From assembly GCA_019137255.1 (NCBI GenBank), contig WPDH01000538.1, positions 1 to 27,425 on the forward strand: a stretch of DNA of 27,425 nucleotides, read 5' to 3'. Shown piece by piece: positions 8,695 to 18,043 of this stretch. Position numbers and translations under genes: made by a program. Within the stretch, counting starts at the first letter, position 1, and each line of letters starts with the position of its first letter. Source of the stretch: Corinectria fuckeliana. Taxonomy: Eukaryota > Ascomycota > Sordariomycetes > Hypocreales > Nectriaceae. The notes under the pieces are model-generated. The model made no database searches, had not been told where the DNA came from, and worked only from the letters and a program-made list of their open reading frames with translations.

Positions 8695-9055
8695 CAACAC
8701 ACACACATGCTTCCAAGCAGTGCCTCCATCGACAATCAACAAATAAGGCAGCCAGGGTCTGCATTGACACACACACACACACAATGCTTCTAAGCAGTGC
8801 CTCCATCGACAATCAACAAACCGGGCGACCGGGTTATGAATTGACACACACACACACGCATAACACTTCCGAGCAGTGCCTCCATCGACAATCAACAAGC
8901 GGGGTCTGACTTAGACACACACACGCACCCACACGCTTCCAAGCAGTGCCTCTATCGACAATCAACAAACAGGCAACCAGGGTCAGTACTTGACACACAT
9001 ACCTACACACACACACACACACTTGCTTCCGAGCAGTGACTCCATCGACAATCAA
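8695..9055. repeat. CA-rich tandem repeat, five copies of about 70-90 bases
   Basis: The core GCAGTGCCTCCATCGACAAT occurs five times with small changes, near 8718, 8794, 8874, 8944 and 9033. Each is preceded by a variable (CA)n tract and CTTCC(A/G)AG, and followed by CAAC and a short spacer of the form GGCAnCCAGGGT. Unit length varies mainly through the CA microsatellite. ORFs across it are repeat artefacts. Confidence 0.95.
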
Positions 9056-9499
9056 CCTCAGGGCAATCAGGTCTGTCATAGACTGTGTCATCTGTCAATC
9101 GCCTGCAGTGCCAGACCTTAAATAGCTTGCAACATCCCATTGCGACATCTTCCTTCTCCATCAGACCCCATTGGATTTATTGAGTCGATACGGCATCCTG
9201 CCACTCCGTGCACTGAGTAGCCTTCGCTCATACTCCCCATCCCCTTAAGTGCGCAAAGGTGCCAAAAGGTGTCGCTAACAGGGATCACGGCCAATAGGAG
9301 TAAGTGAGTACTTTTGCTTCCCCGTGTGTGTAGTGTCGAAGAAGTATTGTCCATCACTTGGGCTACCTTTTTCTGCGCCCACTTTGCCTGCTGTTAACGG
9401 TCGCTCATGTACTTTAGGCTGATATGAGTTACTACAGTATATAGGAACGTCGCCGGCACCTTCGCACGCTTGAGGGGATAGACCACGGGGCCCTCCGAC

Positions 9500-9507
9500 T
9501 ATATATA
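9500..9507 (+). promoter_or_regulatory. Candidate TATA box
   Basis: TATATATA lies about 225 bases upstream of the ATG at 9733. It is the only clear TATA-like site before that gene. The stretch 9060-9620 otherwise contains no supported gene; it includes C-rich homopolymer runs at about 9559-9576. Confidence 0.3.
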
Positions 9508-9622
9508 CACTCTATATTAAAGTATAGTTACCTGGCAAGTGGGTAAGTAAAGGTGGAACCCCCCCCTCCCCCCCCCTATAAACTACTTCCGGAAGCCCGG
9601 GACGTGGGTGGCAGCAAGCCAT

Positions 9623-9733
9623 TGGGTTGGCTGCTCTTCGAGTGCCATCACAACCATTCATCCTGCTCTGCTTCACGGTCGCATTGAAGAGCAACCAACC
9701 CAACCATTCATCCTGCTCGGCTTCACGGACGCA
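9623..9733. repeat. Inverted and direct repeats ending at a start codon
   Basis: TGGGTTGGCTGCTCTTC at 9623-9639 pairs with GAAGAGCAACCAACCCA at 9686-9702 (one mismatch). In addition, a 33-base direct repeat starting CAACCATTCATCCTGCTC lies at 9651-9683 and 9701-9733, offset by 50 bases. The second copy ends with GCATG, giving the start codon of the following gene, where the first copy has GCATTG. This is the probable 5' UTR. Confidence 0.85.
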
Positions 9734-10998
9734 TGCTCAACTCAACATCTCGTCTGTCTGAGATGCTCCTCGACAACGGACTACCGCCTGCCGACCGCGA
9801 GCGGGGCTCGCCGCGTGACTCCGGCCCCACCGTCGCCGAGGATTCCTCCCGGTGGTCTCACAAGGTACTCAAGTTGACGGTGCCGCTCGTCGTTCTTCTT
9901 GTCGTCTTCCTTCTTGCGCCTCACATCGACCTGGGACTTGGCATCGGATCCGAGAAGATGAAGCTCGCCAGCGGTCTGGCCACCTGCGCGCCCCTGGCTG
10001 GTGTCCTGAACATGACCTTTTACAAGAACGAATCGCTGGCTCCATCCCCGCTGCCAGCCTCGCATGCCGCGTCGGACGGAGAGCAAGTCATCGAGCTTTT
10101 CCAGACCCTCGGTCGCTCAACCGTGTGGAAGAGCATCGCAAACGTCAGCTTCCAAGGGGACAGCTTCGAGCCCGAAGGCATGGTCCGCCTGGGCGACGAC
10201 CGCTACGTCGTCAGCTGCGGAGAGTACACGGAGCGCACTGAGAAGTACGGCAAGATTGTCAACGGAACGGATCGATCAGCGGGTCGAGGCGTCGCTCACC
10301 TGATGGTCCACAACGGCAGGGGAGAGCGCATCGCCGACGCAAGCATCACAAGGGCGGGCGGCGACGGCGGGAGCGAATACCACAACGGGGGCCTCGACTA
10401 CGATGGCGAGTTCGTCTGGGGAACCATCGGTCAGTATCGTCCCAACAGCACGGCCTATGTCTACCGAAGCGATCCAAGCACCTTGGAGCCGGAACAAGTC
10501 CTGCACTACGGCGACCATCTGGGAGGCATCGTTCACGATACGCGCGACAACACCATCACTGCCCTCAACTGGGGTGGGCGGAATGCCACGACCTGGGACC
10601 TCGCGCATGGCAAAACCGGCTGCGGCGCAACCCCGAAGCCGAACCGCGTCGTCCGCAACCCAAGCTACTTTGTCGACTACCAGGACTGCAAATGGCTGGG
10701 CCACAGCAAGTTCTACGGCGGCAAGAGCGTGATGCTCTGCTCGGGCGTGGCCGCGGTGGGCGGCTACAGCCTCGGCGGCATCGCCCTCGTCGACGTTGCG
10801 ACCATGGAACCATTGGCCGAGGTGCCCATCGCGCTGGAAAGCGCCCTCGGTGCGAGAGTGACGCAGAATCCGGTCGACGTGAGCGTGGAAGGCGGCAGGC
10901 TGCGGTTGTACTGGATGCCGGACCAGCACAACAGCACCTTGTACATCTACGAGGCGCAACCCGGCAGCCCATTTCAATTTGGCGGCGGTGGTTCATGA
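9733..10998 (+). CDS. Membrane-anchored extracellular protein, DUF6454-like
   Basis: A single exon of 421 codons with strong codon structure. Residues 1-45 are hydrophilic; residues 46-63 (VLKLTVPLVVLLVVFLLA) form one membrane span without a clear cleavage site, suggesting a type II signal anchor. The remainder, with seven N-glycosylation sequons (NMT, NES, NVS, NGT, NST, NAT, NST), would lie outside or in the secretory lumen. Blocks such as SFEPEGMVRLGDDRYVVSCG, GGLDYDGEFVWGTIGQYRPN and HYGDHLGGIVHDTRDNTITA look like blades of a beta-propeller and resemble fungal DUF6454 proteins; no enzymatic motif is evident. I chose the first ATG, since later ones would remove the anchor. The last 17 codons (IYEAQPGSPFQFGGGGS) lie inside the first unit of the downstream minisatellite, so the native C-terminus may have been replaced or duplicated. 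The family name is moderately sure; existence as a gene is highly likely. Confidence 0.85.
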   Translation: MLNSTSRLSEMLLDNGLPPADRERGSPRDSGPTVAEDSSRWSHKVLKLTVPLVVLLVVFLLAPHIDLGLGIGSEKMKLASGLATCAPLAGVLNMTFYKNESLAPSPLPASHAASDGEQVIELFQTLGRSTVWKSIANVSFQGDSFEPEGMVRLGDDRYVVSCGEYTERTEKYGKIVNGTDRSAGRGVAHLMVHNGRGERIADASITRAGGDGGSEYHNGGLDYDGEFVWGTIGQYRPNSTAYVYRSDPSTLEPEQVLHYGDHLGGIVHDTRDNTITALNWGGRNATTWDLAHGKTGCGATPKPNRVVRNPSYFVDYQDCKWLGHSKFYGGKSVMLCSGVAAVGGYSLGGIALVDVATMEPLAEVPIALESALGARVTQNPVDVSVEGGRLRLYWMPDQHNSTLYIYEAQPGSPFQFGGGGS

Positions 10999-11520
10999 TG
11001 GACGGGTGCTGTGAAGGCATGGTTCCTGTAATCTACGAGGCGCAACCTGGCAGCCTATTCTGATTTGGCGGCGGCTGTTGATGATGGACGTGTACATCTA
11101 CGAGGCGTAACTCGGCAGCCCATTCCAATTTTGTGGCGGTCGTTCATGATGGACGGGTTCTGAAGACATGGTTCCTACAGTCTACGAGGCGCAACCTGGC
11201 AGCCCATTTCAACTTGGCGGTGGCCGTTTATGGTGGATGGGTTCTGAGGGCATAGTTCCTGCAATGTACGAGGCGCAACTCGGCTGCCCATTCCAATTTG
11301 GCGGCGGTCGTTCATCATGGACGGATTCTACAGGCATGCTTCCTGCAATCCACGAGGCGCGTCCTGGCAGCCTATTACAGGTTGGTAGCGGTGGTTCATG
11401 ATGGGCGAGTTCTGAAGGCAGGAACCGCCTGCAACCTACGAGGCGCAACTCGGCAGCCATTCCAATTTGGCGGCGGCGGTTCATGATGAACGGGTTCTCA
11501 AGGCATGGTTCCTGCATGTA
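10945..11520. repeat. Seven-copy minisatellite starting inside the upstream gene
   Basis: Units begin with (A)TCTACGAGGCGCAAC at 10945, 11031, 11096, 11180, 11264, 11348 and 11434. The period is 84-86 bases except for one shortened unit of about 65. Each has the order TACGAGGCGCAAC, CGGCAGCCCATTCCAATTTG, GCGGCGG, TTCATGATGGACGGGTTCTG and GGCATGGTTCCTG. The first unit is coding up to the stop TGA at 10996-10998; the other six are downstream copies that have diverged by point changes and small deletions. Confidence 0.96.
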
Positions 11521-11865
11521 ATCGAGAAAGAAAATCACCGCGTCATACTGCTTCCATGGCGCACGAGCAAGAGCTGCGCCGGAGTGGGAGTTTGTGGTGC
11601 TGAGAAGAGGAAAGAAGCAGCGGCTGCCTGTTGGCTGGTACGTCACGTCAACTGCGAGTGAAAATTTGCTGGATGACACGGAAAGGAAGGAGAGGCCCTT
11701 TGCCCGGTCGAGCTTGAGCGTCTGGCTGATGAAACGGAGTGCTTCTGTTGGGAGGGGGGCAGCTGTTGGGTTGACGGCTGCGCCAAAGTGAGGTCCTCCT
11801 CGCTCCTTCCCTCCTTGCCTCCTGCCCTCACCCTCTTACCCCCTCACTGCCTCACCTCTCTCGCT
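11521..11865. other. Intergenic stretch, nothing recognised
   Basis: There are short plus-strand frames without family resemblance. The end becomes pyrimidine-rich (CT) on the plus strand as it enters the next tandem array. Confidence 0.4.
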
Positions 11866-12418
11866 CCAACACTTCTCTCGCTCCGACACTTCTCTCGCTC
11901 CGGAACTTCTCTCGCTCCAACACTTCTCCTCTCTCCATCACCTCATTCTCTTCGTCCACGCAAGCCGTGTCGTTCCCTCAGCCATCACCTCCCATTACTT
12001 GTCTGGGCGTGAGTTGTCTCATCGCCTCATTCTCTTCACCCACGCAAGCCGTTTGTTCCCTCAGCCGTCAACGCAGGCCGTGTCATCCCATCAGCAACCA
12101 ACGCAAGGCCGTGGCATACCATCAGCCATCACCTCCCACTACTTGTCTGGGCGTGAGTTGTCTCATCGCCTCATTCTCTTCACCCACGCAAGCCGTTTGT
12201 TCCCACCAGCCATCACCTCCCGTTACTTGTGTGGGCGTCAGTCTTGTCTCCATCACATCCCATTTCTTGTCCGGGCGTGAGCGTTGTCTTCATCACCTCC
12301 CACTTCTTGTGTGGGCGTCAGTCTTGTCTCCATCACATCCCACTTCTTGTGTGGGCGTCAGTCTTGTCTCCATCACATCCCATTTCTTGTCTGGGCGTGA
12401 GTCATGTCTCCATCTACC
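11866..12418. repeat. Pyrimidine-rich tandem repeats leading up to the 2EXR start codon
   Basis: CTTCTCTCGCTCC(A/G)ACA is repeated at about 11870-11930. A longer unit of about 80-140 bases starting CCATCACCTCCCATTACTTG is present at 11982 and 12125, and partly at 12211. Then come five exact 40-base periods beginning at 12243, 12283, 12323, 12363 and 12403 (CTTGTCTCCATCACATCCCA and the following 20 bases). The last unit has CATGTC instead of CTTGTC, which creates the ATG at 12404. The array is free of stop codons over long distances in several frames, giving false ORFs. Confidence 0.95.
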
Positions 12419-13318
12419 ATGGCATCGGACACTTCCTACCACCTTACGGGCCCAGAGCTAGGCCGGCACCAGGTCCTGGACCTGAAAAGGCTCCCCGGCG
12501 AGATTCGCAACATTATCTGGGAGTTTACTCTACCCGACAGCCGAATCTTCTATGTTCGAAGCATCAACAATTATAGGATGAACTACAAACGGGAGCGAGC
12601 AACATTCCTCGTCTTCAGCATCAACTTTCCTCCTCCAGCCGCTTCGCAGGTATGCTTCGAGGCTCGCGCTGTTGCCATGCGCAAAGGCGTTTTCCTCTCG
12701 CCTACCAGCGAGCACCCTGGTCTGTGGTTCTGCCCAGACAAGGACATCCTCTACTTCAGCCGCGAGCAATGCGCGTCGTTCCTCAAGACTGATCGTCCGG
12801 CTTTCTCTGAGATTCCGGGATGGGACCGTGTGCTCCATGCGGGCGTCGAATGGCGAACCGTGTTCCGAAACTTGCCACAGATGGGTTCCGAAGCGATTGG
12901 AAAGGCCTGGAAGGACGCGATCGAGCCGTTGTACAAGTTCATGCCCAAGATGGAGACTGTCAACTACATTCTCCCAAAGATTCGGTTCAAGGGTCTTACC
13001 TCGGGGGGGCGGGAGCTCTACGGAATGGAGCAATACGAAGCCGTGCTGGATACACTCCCCCAGGACAAAGTGCTCCCATGGCCCCCGGTGATCATCTCGT
13101 TGATGGAAGACGAGGACGAGCCCGAGGTTGTGCAATTGCCTATGACGTGGGCAGAGATGCAGAAGACCATCGAGAATGCGTTTGTGAAGGGCGGTGGTGT
13201 CGGAGGACGCAGCCCTCCTCAGATTAGGGGCTGGTCTTTGTTCCGTGTCGGAGGAAAGCTTCGACGCCTTCGTTTCTCCTCCGGCTTCATGAGCGAGCTT
13301 CACCACGAGGGTCGCTAG
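12419..13318 (+). CDS. 2EXR domain-containing protein
   Basis: An intronless gene of 299 codons. I start it at the ATG at 12419 because its context ACCATGG is the better one; an in-frame ATG 15 bases upstream (12404) lies in the last unit of the 5' tandem repeat and would add MSPST. The N-terminal half holds the fungal 2EXR signature: LKRLPGEIRNIIWEFTLPDS (about residues 22-41), then SQVCFEARAVAMRKGVF and a WFCPDKDILYF block. This family is expanded in ascomycetes; its function is unknown and members are thought to be intracellular. The C-terminal half (YKFMPKMETVNYILPKIRF, VQLPMTWAEMQ) has no known domain. There is no signal peptide or membrane span. The gene is intact but bracketed by minisatellites on both sides. 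Confidence 0.88.
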   Translation: MASDTSYHLTGPELGRHQVLDLKRLPGEIRNIIWEFTLPDSRIFYVRSINNYRMNYKRERATFLVFSINFPPPAASQVCFEARAVAMRKGVFLSPTSEHPGLWFCPDKDILYFSREQCASFLKTDRPAFSEIPGWDRVLHAGVEWRTVFRNLPQMGSEAIGKAWKDAIEPLYKFMPKMETVNYILPKIRFKGLTSGGRELYGMEQYEAVLDTLPQDKVLPWPPVIISLMEDEDEPEVVQLPMTWAEMQKTIENAFVKGGGVGGRSPPQIRGWSLFRVGGKLRRLRFSSGFMSELHHEGR

Positions 13319-13339
13319 GTTATGATGCAACATTCATAT

Positions 13340-13785
13340 TGCAAGCAACCGACTGTCGATTTTGTTGGCGTTTGAGGATTTCATCCAGCATCATGCATGT
13401 ATCGGGCTGGGACAAGTCATGGACTGGGACGAGTCATGGCCGACTGTCGATTTTTGGGGGATTGAGGATTTCAATCAGCATCATGTATATGGACATGGAC
13501 GAGTCACGGACATGGACAAGTCACGGACTGGGACGAGTCATGGACTGGGACGATTCATGGACAAGGACAGGTGATGGCCGACGGTCGATTTTTTGGGGAT
13601 TGAGGATTTCATCCAGCATCATCTATGTGGACAAGGACAAGTCATGGCGGACTGTGGAATTGTTGTGGATTAATTGGGGATTTCAGTCAGCACCATTGCT
13701 GGTACAGCTATATGGACAAGGACAAGTCGTGGACATGGACAAGTCATGGGCGACTGTGGAATTGTTGTGGATTAATTAGGTGTTA
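13340..13785. repeat. Tandem repeat downstream of the 2EXR gene
   Basis: ACTGTCGATTTTTGG...GAGGATTTC(A)TCCAGCATCAT-type units begin at 13352, 13443, 13581, 13651 and 13753, with uneven spacing of 70-138 bases. The units differ because an inner short repeat of about 12-17 bases (TGGACAAGGACAAGTCA, TGGGACGAGTCATGGAC and similar) has been copied a variable number of times. Reading frames such as the 146-codon one at 13339 are open only because the repeat has few stops. Confidence 0.92.
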
Positions 13786-14665
13786 TAGCCATATTTACCA
13801 CGAAAAGTCATGCCGACAGCACCAGCAGCCCATTCTGTGACATTGCCTCAAGACGACCAAATGACACCGGACTTGCGCAGGCCGGCGCCGAGCGAGAAGT
13901 CGGGTGCTGCAGCAGAGTGAGTAGAGGACTGGTGCAGTAGAGTAGAGTGCTGTGCAGTAGACCAATAGCCTGCTGTGCAGCACCCCAGAGTCTACTGTGT
14001 GTGTGCCGTGCCGTTCTTCTAGCAGCAACCTCGAGCCCGAAAATGGGCTTCCCACAACATGACACGCCTAAAAAAGCTGCGAATTCCACAGACTCCCGTA
14101 CCGAAACAAGGACCTCTATGACTCCCTTGAAGTCCCGGAACGACAGGGGCGCGAGGTTTTGGCCGCCGGGCCCGACGATTCGGATCGCACGCGTTACAAC
14201 GACCGGAACAAGGAGGAGACCCGCGATGGGAAGACCAAGAAGGAGCGTGGACAGCTGACTGGGCTGGCGAAGACGCCGATTGAGTGATTGAGGCGCGGGG
14301 TGACGGGGGGATGGGAGAACATCAGCTTCCACCCCTACGGCCGTCCATCCTTCTTGGGCGGGGACCCGAGGCTTGAGGAGCCCGGGGGGGCCCATGTTGC
14401 TCGAGGAGCCCGGGGGCGAGCAGCCGGGCGGCGTCGGCGAGTCGGCGGATGCGAGGCTGTACGAGCTGACCATGCTGTTCATCCTCCGCAGCGTCGGGAG
14501 TCTCCGGCGTCGGGAATCTCCTGCGTCGTCGAGACACGATCCTGGAGTCGCGACTCCCTCGTGTCAAGGATCCGGTTGGCCACGGCCGTTACTCGAGCGG
14601 CATTCGGGCCAAAGCCCTCTATCTGTGAGTCCTAGCAACCATGGCACCTACGGGAACGTTCTCTA
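13786..14665. other. Unassigned stretch with weak coding signals
   Basis: A plus-strand frame at about 14078-14287 reads YRNKDLYDSLEVPERQGREV and RYNDRNKEETRDGKTKKERG, ending at TGA. Another near 14373-14470 reads MLLEEPGGEQPGGVGESADA. Both have protein-like composition but no recognised domain, and the opposite strand is open too. They may be remains of one decayed gene. Short AGTAGAGTAGAG-like repeats occur at 13918-13950. Confidence 0.3.
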
Positions 14666-15185
14666 ACCTTGGGACACTACTCTAGACCTCGAGCCGGCGT
14701 TCCATGTCATGAACAGTGCCTTGTTCCAAGCAGAAGCAGAACGAGAATCTTGGGAAGAGAGCGAGGTTCCCCGCAACACGCAACGCGGCGTTGGACTTGG
14801 AGCCCGGGTTTGGGTTATCTTGGTATACCCATATCTGACATCTGGGGGCGGTATCCCGTCTTCGTCCTCGCTTGGCATCATCTACGTCTTGTTCCAAGCC
14901 GTTTGCTCGTTGATGCGCGGCTCTTATCCATACGCCCCAAAACCCTACAGATTCGAGTCTTCGTGCCCTACGGTCGGGATGGATCGGGGGATTCGGATGG
15001 TCGGATCGGGGGCGAGACAAAGACTCGGAGTGATGCGACGGACGGGGAGGTTTTGCGGTCTGCGGCTGGAGCGGGACGGAGCGGATTTCCCCTGGGGTCG
15101 AGAAAGAACCTGCGACGGACATCACGGCATGTACAGTCTTCCCAGTCTTGCTTCGCGACGCTGGTCAGGGCTTGGAAGGAAAAAC
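14666..15185. other. Unassigned stretch upstream of a transposase fragment
   Basis: Plus-strand frames are open for up to about 520 bases (for instance EPAFHVMNSALFQAEAERES), without any recognised family. It could contain the degraded upstream part of the mariner-like element, but no DDE core residues are visible. Confidence 0.3.
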
Positions 15186-15375
15186 ACAGCTTGTAACGCT
15201 TCTTCAATTGCCCCAAGAGCCCGGATTTGAGCCCTATAGAGAACGCCTGGCTAGGCGTTGAAGAGGTTATCCCGCAGAAGCCGCATTGGAACCAAGATGC
15301 CTTGCGGCAGCTTGCCCAGGAAAATACACAGCATGGTAATGCTCTCTCTGACTGTCTTGAATTGCAGGATATTTG
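15186..15375 (+). mobile_element. Tc1/mariner-type transposase C-terminal fragment
   Basis: A plus-strand frame reads FFNCPKSPDLSPIENAWLGV followed by EEVIPQKPHWNQDALRQLAQ and ENTQHGNALSDCLELQD. The SPDLSPIENAW block is the hallmark around the last acidic residue of the DDE/DDD catalytic triad of Tc1/mariner transposases (normally SPDLNPIENxW). Upstream in the same frame there is a stop after about four codons, and the first two catalytic acids are not found. No terminal inverted repeat could be assigned. It is a dead fragment of about 60 codons. Confidence 0.72.
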
Positions 15376-16120
15376 CTGTGGAGTTGGGCCTCTTGCGACG
15401 TGTTGAAGGTGCGGGACCGGCGGTGTTTTTCTTCACCCGCTTGGAGTCTACTGTGTGCCGTGCTGTGTGTTGACCAGGTCCGAATGACGTTTATTGAGAG
15501 GATACGGTACTCCATCTTCACCGCACGTCAGTGGACGTTCAATCAACCTCCCCTCTGGTCCATCCCCGCTGCCGCCTGTTATCGCGACAGCCTCAGACGA
15601 CCAGTTCCCCAAGCTTCAACGAGAAAAGGAGGCATCCAGGCCGGGGCAAAAACTCCAAGAAGAGAGCGTCGGCCGAATTGGGGAGGGCATGTAGGTAGGC
15701 CTAACCTCGAAGCTAGGTGCGCAGGTACCCGGTTATGCTTGTTTCTAGTCCCCCCGACAGCAACCCATCCCTTATGGAGCCTGCCCGCCATCCCAACTCA
15801 GCGCCTTGCCCGACCGGGTCGAAAATCCTCGATGCTCGGGGACGGAAAACGGAGGCCGGACTGCAATCCCGGCCCTTGGAAGGCTCGGCTGGGGGCGATC
15901 GCCAACGGTGGACCGGGAGATGGGCTGCGTGCGGGGAGAAGAATGGAGATGCTGGTGCACGTCGGCTGTCGTTCTCTTGTTCTGCAGTTGGGCGGATCTG
16001 CTCGGGTTCTCAGTGCCTGGTTCAACGCCGTGTCATGGCGCCAGTCCCTCTGGCTTTGTTCTAGGCTCTGTCGTCTTTGAGTAGTCTATGTCCAGTGTCT
16101 GTCTGCTTCTTGATTAGTAC
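15376..16120. other. Unassigned stretch
   Basis: There are long overlapping open frames in several phases (up to 235 codons at 15373) but no recognisable domain or consistent splice structure. GC-rich composition explains the openness. The frame ending at about 15694 (FPKLQREKEASRPGQKLQEE) has natural composition but remains anonymous. Confidence 0.3.
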
Positions 16121-16129
16121 TAGGCTTTC

Positions 16130-16519
16130 ATGGCCATTGGAATCCTTTACGGAGAGCAGCATTCCTTCATGCATGATCTCGAATCGTTCTTCTGGGTCTT
16201 ATTTTGGACATGCATTCACTATAATAGCCCGGAGAAAAGTGTCATAGTAAAACAGTATGACAGGTGGAACTACCGAGATGACCAAGACCTTGGTACAACG
16301 AAAGCGGGCGAGATTTCTGTCGAGCGGGATTTCCTCCGAAAGGCGAGTAAACATTTCACCGAGTACTACCAGCCATTGATCCCATGGGTCAATAAACTGA
16401 GAAGTATAGTGTTTCCGAATGGTCAGAGATGGGAGGAGCAGGAACCAAAGCTGTATTCCTGGATGAAAGATGTACTTTGCGAAGCCCAGAATGACCCAGC
16501 TGTGGCGGCAACCAGTTAG
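16130..16519 (+). pseudogene. C-terminal part of a FunK1 fungal protein kinase
   Basis: A 129-codon frame starts MAIGILYGEQHSFMHDLESF, continues FWVLFWTCIHY and YQPLIPWVNKLRSIVFPNGQ, and ends naturally after DVLCEAQNDPAVAATS. HDLESFFWVLFWxxIHY is the signature of the FunK1 kinase family (fungal-specific, usually 600-900 residues), in its C-lobe. The ATG-bearing codons correspond to the internal GTxxFMAIG motif, not to a true protein start, and the same frame has TAG codons immediately upstream. The kinase catalytic core (HRD, DFG) is absent. A truncated relic is therefore far more likely than a short gene, although the remaining frame is intact. Confidence 0.8.
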
Positions 16520-17490
16520 CATAGTAGAAGGGACAGCAAATCGTGCGCCTGACAGCTGAGCGCCGGGTCAAGACGTTCTTGGTGATGCAGAAAAGAATGG
16601 AGCTCTAGCTAGCATCCCGCAATGTGCGGGGCAACAATCCAGGCTGCGGATAGGTCCTAAATGTGATCAATAGGTATAGATAGAGTCGTGCTGTTCAGGC
16701 AGTACTGTATTTCTATTCGGGCTGCACGTTGAACATCAAACAGAAGCCGTCTCGGCATCATGGATCCCATTAGAGCCTCTCGATGAAGACAGTAGATATA
16801 GAGCACTTATGCAAGAACAAATATGATGATTGATGAATTGCATGCACGTTGAAGACGGCATACGAAGTACACTGTCTTGAGTACTCGCTCCCGATCCCTC
16901 CTAACCGACCGGGTCGACTCACGGGTGATGCTTTGGGCTTGTCCCCTCGGACAAGGCCTACTGTATCCAGGCCTACTGTATCCGCCCTCGCGCTGGAAAA
17001 TGCCCGACGAACGCGTGAGACTGAAGGATCCTATAGGGGGTGCGTTGGGGCGAGTAGGTACCTACGGAAGCGCCATGCCCGCTGTGGGCTTCTGCCGGGG
17101 GGACCAGACCCTTGCAAGCTACCTGCGAGGAGCCTTGCAGCAGTCAAAGGGATCAAAGGGATCAAAGGGATCCTGGACCCGGAAGCCGGCAGCGGGTAGA
17201 CTGCAAATGTCGAGTTTCCACCGCCAGGGCACGCGGTGGCACATTGGAACGCTCACAGCACGGGTGCGTTATGGCAGGCTGCAATGGCGGCCTCTCCTCG
17301 ACAAGCTGGGTGCAAGTGAATCGGCACAGACCGCGCAGGGTAGCCAGGCATCTATCTACCTAGTCCGCATCAAAGCTCGAATCCACGTCTAGACACGCTA
17401 TCGTCAAGGTGAAGAAAACAATGGAAACGTCGGGCAAGGGCTGTTCGGCATCGGTTCCAGCTTCATCCAGGACGGGCTGGGAACCGTCAA
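16520..17490. other. Intergenic stretch, short direct repeats only
   Basis: No supported gene. Small repeats include TACTGTATCC(A/G) twice near 16960-16980 and TCAAAGGGA three times at about 17144-17170. Long plus-strand frames at 16849-17392 show no family resemblance. Confidence 0.4.
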
Positions 17491-17888
17491 CGATGGCTCG
17501 CTACACTTTCCTATTATGTACGCCATAATCTTTGCATTTGTCTTGTCGTCGCGCCTCTTCCTCACCAGACCAGCACCTGCAAGGCGCCAAAAGCCAGCTC
17601 AGTGCTTGGTCTACTGCAACCACCATGCTCGTCGGATCTACCTTTTTTTTTTCACTTGGCTCTTCGGTCTGGCCTGGCTGTCGGCTCATCCGTGACCGCC
17701 AGAGGGCGAAGGAGCGACCTTGACCATGACTCACTGACGGAGACGGCCTAGGAGCCCGAAACACCTTGGTCAGTACGGAGTACCTAGCACCCAAGTCATC
17801 TCGAAGCCTCCCCAAAGTTTCTCTGCCACCCACCAACAGCAGGATTGGCGCATGTGGCTAGAGAAAGACGGCAAACCCATGTCCTTCT

Positions 17889-17952
17889 GGCACGACATCC
17901 CTCTGGCACGACGTCCCTCTGGCACGACGTCCCTCTGGCACGACGTCCCTCT
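17889..17952 (+). repeat. Four copies of a 16-base unit inside the pyrophosphatase
   Basis: GGCACGAC(A/G)TCCCTCT occurs at 17889, 17905, 17921 and 17937. Three extra copies make 48 bases, so the frame is regained after them: WHDIPL is followed by sixteen added residues ending in a second WHDVPL before YPD. Confidence 0.95.
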
Positions 17953-17995
17953 GTACCCCGACGCGAACAACGAGCGGATCGCCAACTTGGTCGTC

Positions 17996-18043
17996 GAGAT
18001 GCCTCGCTGGACCGACGGCGAGATGCCTTGCTGGACCGACGGC
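17996..18043 (+). repeat. 24-base in-frame duplication inside the pyrophosphatase
   Basis: GAGATGCC(T)CGCTGGACCG-type sequence at 17996-18019 is repeated at 18020-18043, with one base change visible (CGC to TGC). It duplicates EMPRWTDG as EMPCWTDG in a normally invariant part of the enzyme. Confidence 0.93.

Noticed and set aside
11209..11679. 156-codon minus-strand ORF across the 84-base repeat
   Set aside because: The frame is open because the repeat lacks stops on that strand; it is antisense to copies of a gene end.
9733..13318. A biosynthetic gene cluster or operon-like system joining the extracellular protein and the 2EXR gene
   Set aside because: There are no biosynthetic enzymes, shared regulator or common promoter. 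The genes are separated by repeats and belong to families without known joint function.
15373..16080. 235-codon plus-strand ORF before the FunK1 fragment
   Set aside because: No recognisable domain or splice context, and several other frames are equally open in this GC-rich stretch.
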